A stretch of 12,189 nucleotides of DNA from Sulfurovum sp. Its GTDB lineage: Bacteria > Campylobacterota > Campylobacteria > Campylobacterales > Sulfurovaceae. Below are positions 6,392-12,189 of this stretch, piece after piece. The notes beneath the pieces are model-generated. The model was given only the letters and a program-made list of their open reading frames with translations, did no database searches and was not told the DNA's origin. The first letter of the stretch is position 1. Every line of letters begins with the position of its first letter. The DNA lies in NCBI GenBank assembly GCA_026983895.1, contig JALSTF010000139.1, forward strand, positions 1-12,189, given 5' to 3'. A program made the position numbers and the translations under genes.

Positions 6392-6445
6392 GAATCATCT
6401 GTGAACCTGCCATGATGTGCGGTCACCATTCCCCAGAGGACAGTT

Positions 6446-7324
6446 ATGAATAATGAACAATTAGTGCAGATACACACTGCCGGATTCATCTTAAAACCGG
6501 AATCACCGGAGATAAGGGAACTCTTTTTGAAGATTAAAGCAGCATTTGAATCCAAAGGTATTACCGTATTTCTTTCCGAAAAGTCTGCCCAGATGATAGG
6601 ACTGGAGGGTATCTCTTTTGAGGAGATGTGTACAGAAGCCGATTTCCTGGTCTCTTTGGGCGGTGACGGGACACTGCTTTCACTGGTACGCCGGAGTTAC
6701 GGCCACCATAAACCGGTTGTCGGGATCAATGCAGGAAACCTTGGATTTCTGGCGGATATCACACTGGATGACGTCGATGCCTTTCTCGGACGTCTGCTGA
6801 GCGGAGAATACCGTATCGATGACCGTATGATGATCGAAGGCAATATCCGTAAAGTGTCGGGAGAAGAAAAACGTTTTATCGCATTCAATGATGTGGTGAT
6901 CACTTCACCGGAACCCTCCAAAATGGTGAAGGTAAATGCTTCCATTGACGGCGAACGTTTTAACAGCTATACGGGCGACGGGCTTATTATCTCCACACCT
7001 ACGGGATCGACCGCCTACAATCTTTCTGCGGGCGGTCCTATCGTCTATCCGTTGACGCAGGCATTCATCATCACTCCGGTTCTGGCCCATTCGCTGGCAA
7101 ATCAGCGGCCACTGGTCGTTCCGGCCGATTTCAGCATTGAACTCGATGCCGAAAAATACCGGGCGATCGCTTCGATAGACGGACAGGAGGTCTATGAGCT
7201 CGAAGAGGGGGACATCTTGTACATTGCAGGGGCAAGGAAAGGGGCGAAGCTCATACATAGAAAAGAACACAATTATTTTTCTGTTCTGCGTGAGAAACTG
7301 CACTGGGGAGACAGGAATTGGTAG
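6446..7324 (+). CDS. nadK: NAD kinase
   Basis: NadK phosphorylates NAD to NADP using ATP or polyphosphate, the only route to NADP in the cell; it is cytoplasmic and usually a homo-oligomer. The 292-residue protein has the kinase signature LGGDGT at 71-76 (catalytic Asp at 74), the GINAGNLGFL segment at 93-102, FND at 147-149 in place of the commoner NE motif, and the conserved substrate loop TPTGSTAYNLSAGGP at 184-198 followed by a beta-rich C-terminal domain. Its length is typical. AGAGGA at 6435-6440, five bases before the ATG, supports the start. It overlaps recN by 7 bases, the same gene pair found together in many proteobacteria, so the two are co-transcribed and translationally coupled. 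Confidence 0.96.
   Translation: MNNEQLVQIHTAGFILKPESPEIRELFLKIKAAFESKGITVFLSEKSAQMIGLEGISFEEMCTEADFLVSLGGDGTLLSLVRRSYGHHKPVVGINAGNLGFLADITLDDVDAFLGRLLSGEYRIDDRMMIEGNIRKVSGEEKRFIAFNDVVITSPEPSKMVKVNASIDGERFNSYTGDGLIISTPTGSTAYNLSAGGPIVYPLTQAFIITPVLAHSLANQRPLVVPADFSIELDAEKYRAIASIDGQEVYELEEGDILYIAGARKGAKLIHRKEHNYFSVLREKLHWGDRNW
7305..7320 (+). promoter_or_regulatory. Ribosome site and TTG start of recN inside the nadK end
   Basis: GGGGAG (7305-7310) lies seven bases before TTG (7318-7320). A nearer AGGA (7313-7316) is too close. The next in-frame Met lies beyond the Walker A loop and would destroy the ATPase, so the TTG start is effectively required. Confidence 0.75.
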
Positions 7325-8847
7325 AACGTCTTTATCTTCGTGACCTGGTCACGTTTGACACACTTGAACTTGAGTTTGAACAGGGGCTTGTCGTATTCAG
7401 CGGGCCGAGCGGAGCAGGAAAATCCGTTCTGATGTCTGCACTTCTTTCAAGTTTCGGTTTTGCGACACAGGGGGCGGCAGCTCTGTGCGAAATCAATCTG
7501 CTCAAGCCGGCCAAACTCAAAAGTGATACCTATGTGCTCGATGAGGTCGTGACCATCAAAACCCTGAAAAAAGAAAAACTGCGTTATTTCATAGAGGGGC
7601 AGAATATTTCCAAAAAAACACTGGGAGAACTTTTTAACCCCTATATACGCTATCTCAGTGTCCGCGACAAAGGAGGGTTTGAGAGCGAAACCCTGCTTGA
7701 ATTGATAGACAATGCACTGATGGCCAAAGACAAGGGCTATAGAAAGCTTCGCAAAGAATACATCAAACGCTATGAAAATTACAAAAGCAAAGTACAGGAA
7801 CTTGAGAAGATCAGAGAGCATGAAGCCAGACTGGCTGAACTGATAGAGTTCACGACCTATGAGATAGAGAAGATAGAACGTATCGATCCCAAACCGGGAG
7901 AGGAAGAAGAATTGCTGAAGGTCAAACAGCAGCTTTCCCGTGTCGATAAGATAAAAGAGGCACTGGAGAAGGCTTCCGGGATATTTGCATATGAGAGCAG
8001 TGTGGAGGAGGTTTACAGACTGCTGGACAAAGACGGCGGTCTTGTTTTTGAAGCGTTGAATCAACTGCGTGCAGATTTTGAAGAGACACACCTGCTTGCC
8101 GATGAGCTTGAAGAGACCGATGTGGAGTCGGTACTGGACAGACTGGGTGATCTGACGGCACTGAAGAACCGTTACGGCTCCATAGAGGAGTCTCTGGCCT
8201 ACAAAGAGAAGAAGAGAAAAGAACTGGCAGGGTATGAGAATATCGAGCGTGATAAAAGTATGCTCGAACAGTTCCTTGCCTTTGAATATGCGGAATTGAG
8301 TATCCTGGCGGGGAAAATGTCACAGGAGAGGAAGAGAAAAGCCGAAGCCATGGAAGAGCATTTGGCCGCGTATCTGTCAGATCTCAAACTGCCGCGTATG
8401 CAGTTCCTGTTCGATGCTGTTGAGCTGCACACTTTGGGGACGGATGCTGTCACTATAAAGCTGGGAGATTCAGAAACATCGACACTGAGCGGAGGGGAAT
8501 TCAACCGTTTGCGTCTTGCACTGATGACGGTAGGCATGGATGAGAACAAAGAAAAACAGGGTGTGCTCATCCTTGACGAGATCGATGCCAATGTCAGCGG
8601 GGACGAGTCTATTGCCATTGCCAATATGATCACGAAACTCTCTTCCGTCTATCAGATATTCGCAATCTCCCATCAGCCGCATTTGGCGGCAAAGGCCCAT
8701 CAGCATATTGTCGTAAAAAGAGAAGGGAACAGGAGTCGGGCAGAAGTACTGGATGAAAAAGGACGCATTGAAGAGATCTCCCGTATTATCGCCGGAGAAA
8801 ATCCGACGGCACAGGCTGTGGCATTTGCCCAAAAGCTTAGATCATAG
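7318..8847 (+). CDS. recN: DNA repair protein RecN (SMC-like ATPase)
   Basis: RecN is an SMC-family ATPase recruited to DNA double-strand breaks, where it helps hold or align DNA for RecA-dependent repair. The 509-residue protein has an N-terminal ATPase half with Walker A GPSGAGKS at 29-36, then a long charged coiled coil (about 135-350). The C-terminal half has the ABC signature LSGGEFNRL at 390-398, Walker B VLILDE at 416-421 and the ISHQPHLAAKA H-loop near 451. The Walker A differs from the GETGAGKS of most RecN proteins, and the protein is shorter than E. coli RecN (about 553), mainly in the coiled coil. A full SMC or SbcC would be much longer, and the overlap with upstream nadK supports RecN. 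No promoter or terminator is seen; it converges on the HPt gene with a 20-base gap. Confidence 0.93.
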   Translation: MVERLYLRDLVTFDTLELEFEQGLVVFSGPSGAGKSVLMSALLSSFGFATQGAAALCEINLLKPAKLKSDTYVLDEVVTIKTLKKEKLRYFIEGQNISKKTLGELFNPYIRYLSVRDKGGFESETLLELIDNALMAKDKGYRKLRKEYIKRYENYKSKVQELEKIREHEARLAELIEFTTYEIEKIERIDPKPGEEEELLKVKQQLSRVDKIKEALEKASGIFAYESSVEEVYRLLDKDGGLVFEALNQLRADFEETHLLADELEETDVESVLDRLGDLTALKNRYGSIEESLAYKEKKRKELAGYENIERDKSMLEQFLAFEYAELSILAGKMSQERKRKAEAMEEHLAAYLSDLKLPRMQFLFDAVELHTLGTDAVTIKLGDSETSTLSGGEFNRLRLALMTVGMDENKEKQGVLILDEIDANVSGDESIAIANMITKLSSVYQIFAISHQPHLAAKAHQHIVVKREGNRSRAEVLDEKGRIEEISRIIAGENPTAQAVAFAQKLRS

Positions 8848-8867
8848 GAGCAGAGAAGGTTCCCAAA

Positions 8868-9845
8868 TCATGCATACTGCTCTTTGAGTTTGGCAAGATA
8901 GACTTTTAGCTGTTCAAGGTATGCCAGTGCATGGGGCAGGTCCGTCTCGCTTTTGAAATGTGTATTGTACGCGACAAGCAGATCGGCTACTCCGCCTGTA
9001 CCGATGTTGGTAGCTGAACCTTTGATGCTGTGTGTCAGCCGTTCGATCTGAGTGAAATCCTTTGCTTCGACCGCTTCTTTTATCAGCGGTATCTGTTCTT
9101 CTATCTGGGAGATAAGTTCTTTGACGAAATCTTTTGATTCTTCATCGGAAAGTCCCATCTCCAGCAATCTGGCATGGTCGAAATCAGGATAATCCGGCAG
9201 AGTGACAACCGATTCTGCTTTTCTGGCTTCCTCTTGCGCTTGTTTCTCGGCTTCCTCGCGGGCTTTTTCCGCCTCGGCTTCTTGTTGGGCTTTTAATGCA
9301 GCCGCTTTTCGGGCCTGAAGTGCTTCAGCTTCTTGTCTTTTAGCCTCTTCCTCAGCTCTTTTCTCTGCTTCACGTTCTGCTTGCTTTCGCACGGCTTCTC
9401 TGGCTGCGGCTTCTGCGGCTTTTTTCTCTTCCGCTTCCTTCAGTGCCTTTTCTCTTGCCCGCTTTTGGGCTTCTTTCTCCGCTTTAAGCCTGGCGGCTGC
9501 CTCCCTGGCTTCTTTCTCCTGTTTCCTGCGTTCGGCTGCTTCTTTTTCGGATCTTTCTTTTTTTCTGGCTTTTTCCTCTGCGGCCTTTTGGGCTGCTTTG
9601 CCTGCAGCCTCCTCCTGCGCTCTTTTCTCAAGCTGTACTCTTGTACGTTCTTTAGCTGCTTTTCTTTCTGCTTCTTCTCTTTGGACAGCTTTTTCCCCAC
9701 GCTGTCTGTCAAGCGCCTTTTCTTCTTTTTTATCTTCGCGCTTTTTCTCTTTTTCTGACGGTTTGGGTTTCGGTGTAGTATCGGGGATAAAGATGATCAA
9801 TGCAAGAATAAAAAAAATGATGAACAGGACAATATAGGCAACCAT
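8868..9845 (-). CDS. One-TM protein with TolA-like coiled coil and C-terminal HPt phosphotransfer domain
   Basis: The 325-residue product has three parts. Residues 3-20 form one hydrophobic membrane segment. Residues about 30-212 are a very long Ala/Glu/Lys/Arg-rich coiled coil, compositionally like TolA. Residues about 222-322 form an HPt domain with the phospho-acceptor motif THSIKGSATNIG (His272). HPt domains relay phosphate between receiver domains and histidine kinases; here the domain would sit on a stalk, presumably cytoplasmic. No histidine kinase or response regulator is encoded nearby, so its partner is unknown. The frame can be extended 18 codons to a GTG at 9899, but GGGAGG (9858-9853) seven bases before the ATG at 9845 makes this the better start. 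Function beyond phosphotransfer is inference, and the simple-sequence stalk may vary in length between strains. Confidence 0.82.
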   Translation of the reverse strand: MVAYIVLFIIFFILALIIFIPDTTPKPKPSEKEKKREDKKEEKALDRQRGEKAVQREEAERKAAKERTRVQLEKRAQEEAAGKAAQKAAEEKARKKERSEKEAAERRKQEKEAREAAARLKAEKEAQKRAREKALKEAEEKKAAEAAAREAVRKQAEREAEKRAEEEAKRQEAEALQARKAAALKAQQEAEAEKAREEAEKQAQEEARKAESVVTLPDYPDFDHARLLEMGLSDEESKDFVKELISQIEEQIPLIKEAVEAKDFTQIERLTHSIKGSATNIGTGGVADLLVAYNTHFKSETDLPHALAYLEQLKVYLAKLKEQYA

Positions 9846-9852
9846 GGACGAA

Positions 9853-9858
9853 CCTCCC
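9853..9858 (-). promoter_or_regulatory. Shine-Dalgarno that decides the HPt-protein start
   Basis: GGGAGG on the - strand, seven bases before the ATG at 9845, favours that start over the upstream GTG at 9899, which has no comparable site. Confidence 0.7.
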
Positions 9859-9945
9859 ATTTTAACAGGATGCTGCAATAAATGCATCAGTTGCGACACG
9901 ATGTTTACCGTGCTCTTATTGCCTCTTCCCTTTTAGTAATAGATA

Positions 9946-9951
9946 ACTATA
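9946..9951 (-). promoter_or_regulatory. Tentative -10 box for the HPt-protein gene
   Basis: TATAGT (9951-9946, - strand) is the best -10-like hexamer upstream. It would give a leader of about 95 bases. The upstream DNA is only moderately T-rich and no -35 is visible, so this is weak. Confidence 0.2.
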
Positions 9952-10017
9952 ACCCATTTAAGATTAGAGTAAGTTTTGAAAAGCATTTCCCGTAACGAAC
10001 AAAACAGTAAATTTTGT

Positions 10018-10023
10018 TATAAT
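10018..10023 (+). promoter_or_regulatory. -10 box of the tatD-mltD promoter
   Basis: A perfect TATAAT (10018-10023) follows AAATTTTGT. It predicts a transcript start near 10030 and a leader of about 20 bases with AGGA (10036-10039). It lies back-to-back with the HPt-gene promoter region. Confidence 0.55.
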
Positions 10024-10050
10024 TCATAAAAAAACAGGATGATGCACGTT

Positions 10051-10821
10051 ATGATTATAGATACGCACTGCCACCTTGATGATACACGATATGAAGATGA
10101 CCTTGACGAGGTGATCGCCCATGCCCGAACGAGTGGCGTGGAAAAGTTCATTATCCCGGGAGCGGATCCTTCTACGCTTGAGCGGGCCGTACAGATCGCG
10201 GAAAATGATGCGTCTGTCTATTTTGCTGTAGGTGTGCACCCCTATGATGCCCAAAATTACGACCGTGCTTTCCTGGAACCCTTTACCGCCCATCCAAAAT
10301 GTGTCGCCATCGGGGAGTGCGGACTTGACTATTTCCGGCTGCCTGAAGGGAAAGAGGCGATCGCTGCGGAAAAAAAATACCAAAAAGAGGTATTTGTAGA
10401 CCAGATCCTTTGGGCAAAAGAACTCAAAAAACCTTTGATCGTACACATTCGGGAGGCCAGTACCGATGCCTTGGAACTGCTGGAATCCTATGCCGGTGAA
10501 GAGGGTGGGGTGCTTCACTGCTACAATGCAGATGAATCCCTGCTGAAGTTGGCAAAGAGGAATTTCTATTATGGGATCGGCGGGGTCCTGACCTTCAAAA
10601 ATGCCAGAAAGCTGATCAATGTCTATCCCAAGATACCGCAGGAGAAACTGATCATCGAGACGGATGCACCCTATTTGACACCGCATCCGCACCGGGGGGA
10701 GCGCAACGAACCTGCCTATTGTACCTTTGTCGCTGACAAGATGTCTGAACTGAGCGGGGTGTCAAGGGAGCAGATCGAAACCCTCACGACACAGAATGCC
10801 CAGAGACTTTTCGGGATATAG
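10051..10821 (+). CDS. tatD: TatD family metal-dependent hydrolase / DNase
   Basis: TatD proteins are cytoplasmic TIM-barrel metallohydrolases with DNase (3'-5' exonuclease) activity, implicated in DNA repair and quality control. The 256-residue protein shows the full metal set: HCH in DTHCHLDD (H6, H8), GECGLDY with E89, VHIREA with H132, LHCYNAD with H157, and ETDAPYLTP with D205. Its length matches the family. The start at 10051 gives the canonical MIIDTHCHLD beginning. AGGA at 10036-10039 is 11 bases upstream, slightly long, and in-frame ATGs at 10039 and 10042 (the latter out of frame) leave a small ambiguity: starting at 10039 would add four residues. Only ten bases separate it from the mltD start, so they form an operon. 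The exact cellular substrate of this paralogue is not determinable from sequence. Confidence 0.93.
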   Translation: MIIDTHCHLDDTRYEDDLDEVIAHARTSGVEKFIIPGADPSTLERAVQIAENDASVYFAVGVHPYDAQNYDRAFLEPFTAHPKCVAIGECGLDYFRLPEGKEAIAAEKKYQKEVFVDQILWAKELKKPLIVHIREASTDALELLESYAGEEGGVLHCYNADESLLKLAKRNFYYGIGGVLTFKNARKLINVYPKIPQEKLIIETDAPYLTPHPHRGERNEPAYCTFVADKMSELSGVSREQIETLTTQNAQRLFGI

Positions 10822-10831
10822 GAAAATACGG

Positions 10832-11941
10832 ATGTACCGGATCCTTAAACAGCTTATCTTTGGTTTCATACTGATGCTGATACCCGCAGCACTTTTTTCT
10901 GCTTCGCTTGCCCAAAGATACCCTGTGTACAGCTATGTGTTCTCGGAATTCGATATCGATGATGACTATATCTACAATGAGGATTTCGAATATTTTGTGC
11001 AAAAGCATGAAAAAGGTATCAAGCGCCTGTACAAGCGTTCCATGAAACGGGGAGAAACACTTTCTCCCATGCTCAAGGATCATCTCATGGATAAAGGCCT
11101 TTCAGATCTTTTTATTTACCTTTCCATTGTCGAATCCGGGCTTTCTGCCGATGCTGTTTCTTCCAAAAAGGCCGTCGGGCTCTGGCAATTCATGCCTGCA
11201 ACGGCACAGCATTACAAACTGGATGTGTGCAACAGCTTCGATGAACGCTGTGACCCGATAAGCGCGACCGATGCAGCGGTTAGGTATCTTAAGAAACTTT
11301 ATGCACAGTTCGGCAAATGGTATCTTGCCGCCATTGCCTACAATTGCGGGGAAGGGCGTTTGCAAAAAGCCATTAAAAAAGCAGGAAGCGATGAACTGGG
11401 TATCCTGACTGATGAAAACGACAAGTTCCTGCCGCCGGAAACACGGAACTATATAAGAAAGATCCTGCTTACCGCATTGATAGGCGAGGGTGAAACCATG
11501 GACTTTTCGGCAGGCGGAGCCAGTGATGAAGATGCACCCATACAGGTAAAGGTCCCGGGAGGGTGTGATCTTAAAAAACTGGCAAACATCCTGGGTATGA
11601 AACTGCCTGCACTTCTTCGTATGAACAGACAGTTCAAAAAGGGGATCGTCCCCCCTGGGAAAAAACACTATACTCTCACGATCCCGGGAGACAAAGTGAT
11701 ACCTTTTTATCTCAAGTATGATATCAATCATGATGAAATGCCAAAAACGTTCAAGCCGCATCTGGTCTCCCACGTGGTCAAAATGGGAGATACGCTTGAA
11801 AGTATTGCCAGTGAGTATCATGCTTCCGTTGAGGAGATCAAGGAGGCAAACAACCTTGAAGATGATTTCCTGGTACTGGATTCGATTTTGCTTGTGCCTG
11901 TCACGCAGAAGACTTTCAAAGAGATACTCCGGAAACTCTAA
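10832..11941 (+). CDS. mltD: Membrane-bound lytic murein transglycosylase (MltD-like, SLT plus LysM)
   Basis: The enzyme cleaves the MurNAc-GlcNAc bond of peptidoglycan in the periplasm without water, leaving 1,6-anhydro-MurNAc ends. The 369-residue precursor has a signal sequence or anchor (about 1-27, LIFGFILMLIPAALFSASLA). Its GH23/SLT domain (about 85-215) carries catalytic Glu in IVESGLS (E101), then AVGLWQFMPATAQ (114-126) and AYNCGEG (169-175). A degenerate LysM-like segment follows (about 238-286), then a clear C-terminal LysM (HVVKMGDT to LLVP, 314-356) for glycan binding. No lipobox Cys is seen, unlike E. coli MltD. The frame can extend to 10796 inside tatD, but AGGA at 10820-10823 and the signal peptide support 10832. 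Its product feeds the AnmK-AmgK-MurU recycling route encoded at the left of the window. Confidence 0.9.
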   Translation: MYRILKQLIFGFILMLIPAALFSASLAQRYPVYSYVFSEFDIDDDYIYNEDFEYFVQKHEKGIKRLYKRSMKRGETLSPMLKDHLMDKGLSDLFIYLSIVESGLSADAVSSKKAVGLWQFMPATAQHYKLDVCNSFDERCDPISATDAAVRYLKKLYAQFGKWYLAAIAYNCGEGRLQKAIKKAGSDELGILTDENDKFLPPETRNYIRKILLTALIGEGETMDFSAGGASDEDAPIQVKVPGGCDLKKLANILGMKLPALLRMNRQFKKGIVPPGKKHYTLTIPGDKVIPFYLKYDINHDEMPKTFKPHLVSHVVKMGDTLESIASEYHASVEEIKEANNLEDDFLVLDSILLVPVTQKTFKEILRKL

Positions 11942-12016
11942 CCTGGTCTTTCGTCGCCAGCGGCAGGGCTCTGTCACTTTGGCAAAATCAGAAATTGAGG
12001 GGCATCTTTAACGAGT

Positions 12017-12045
12017 GCTGATCACGTTCAGTGATCAGCGTTTTT
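12017..12045 (+). terminator. Intrinsic terminator of the tatD-mltD operon
   Basis: GCTGATCAC (12017-12025) pairs perfectly over nine bases with GTGATCAGC (12031-12039) around the loop GTTCA, followed by GTTTTTG. This is a textbook Rho-independent terminator for the + strand. On the - strand no T run follows, so it would not efficiently terminate the convergent antitoxin gene. The 75 bases between mltD and the hairpin hold no recognisable gene. Confidence 0.9.
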
Positions 12046-12053
12046 GTTAGCAT

Positions 12054-12189
12054 TTATGCACAGTTGATTTCATAATCCAAGAAAAGACTTTCAATAGGTA
12101 TATGTAATTGTTTATGTAAATTCCGTATCATTTCAATGGTAAGTTTTCTTTTTCTATTTAAAATTTCTGAAACTCTTGATTTACTGCCA
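12054..12189 (-). CDS. higA: HigA-type helix-turn-helix antitoxin, C-terminal fragment (start outside window)
   Basis: On the - strand, bases 12188-12057 encode 44 residues ending in TAA (12056-12054). They begin GSKSRVSEILNRKRKLTIEM and end in SLFLDYEINCA. The pattern GSKSRVSEILNRKRKLTIEMIR is the recognition-helix region of XRE/HigA antitoxins (compare the GSRSRVSEVLSGKRxLTLxMIR type), followed by a short C-terminal tail. HigA proteins neutralise the HigB mRNA-cleaving toxin and repress their own operon. The fragment and its surroundings are much more AT-rich than the neighbouring genes, which fits an acquired module. The toxin gene, usually just upstream of higA, would lie beyond the right edge. 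A stand-alone XRE regulator cannot be excluded. Confidence 0.75.
   Translation of the reverse strand, partial: GSKSRVSEILNRKRKLTIEMIRNLHKQLHIPIESLFLDYEINCA

Noticed and set aside
9333..9758. Cys/Phe-rich open frame on the + strand opposite the HPt-protein stalk.
   Set aside because: It is the mirror of Glu/Ala/Lys codons of the coiled coil; composition is an antisense artefact and there is no ribosome site.
11942..12011. Possible remnant of a gene between the mltD stop and the terminator.
   Set aside because: Short reading in several frames gives no recognisable protein; most simply it is the 3' untranslated region of mltD.

Overview
The window looks like chromosomal DNA of a free-living Campylobacterota (epsilonproteobacterial) bacterium, probably close to Sulfurovum or Sulfurimonas. 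This is inferred from the style of the encoded proteins, the nadK-recN pair, the tatD-mltD pair, and promoters that show a good -10 box behind T-rich DNA with no clear -35. No rRNA, tRNA, CRISPR array or insertion sequence is visible. The DNA is gene-dense. The longest gene-free stretches are two divergent promoter regions of about 205 and 256 bases.

Left part (1-2311, + strand): the end of anmK, then amgK and murU. These are three steps of the cell-wall recycling route that turns anhydro-MurNAc back into UDP-MurNAc without the de novo MurA/MurB steps. The remaining known step, dephosphorylation of MurNAc-6-P (MupP in Pseudomonas), has no recognisable MupP here, but murU overlaps tail-to-tail with a HAD-IIB phosphatase gene.

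Middle part (2305-6189, - strand): in transcription order, a periplasmic diheme cytochrome c peroxidase, an NnrS-type membrane protein, a small secreted protein of unknown function, and the HAD phosphatase. The first two suggest a peroxide and nitric-oxide stress theme. The peroxidase promoter carries A/T-rich palindromes like Fur/PerR operators. The last three genes are nearly contiguous, and the secreted protein has a -10 box placed exactly for a leaderless transcript.

Right part (6446-12189): nadK and a TTG-started recN overlap on the + strand. Convergent to them is a one-helix membrane protein with a roughly 180-residue Ala/Glu/Lys-rich coiled coil and a C-terminal HPt phosphotransfer domain. 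Divergent from that gene, tatD and mltD (a membrane-bound lytic transglycosylase with LysM) form an operon ending in a strong intrinsic terminator. MltD-type enzymes release the anhydro-muropeptides that feed the AnmK-AmgK-MurU route, so the two ends of the window are linked biochemically.

The last about 135 bases are AT-rich and hold, on the - strand, the C-terminal 44 codons of a HigA-type antitoxin. This suggests a toxin-antitoxin module beyond the right edge.
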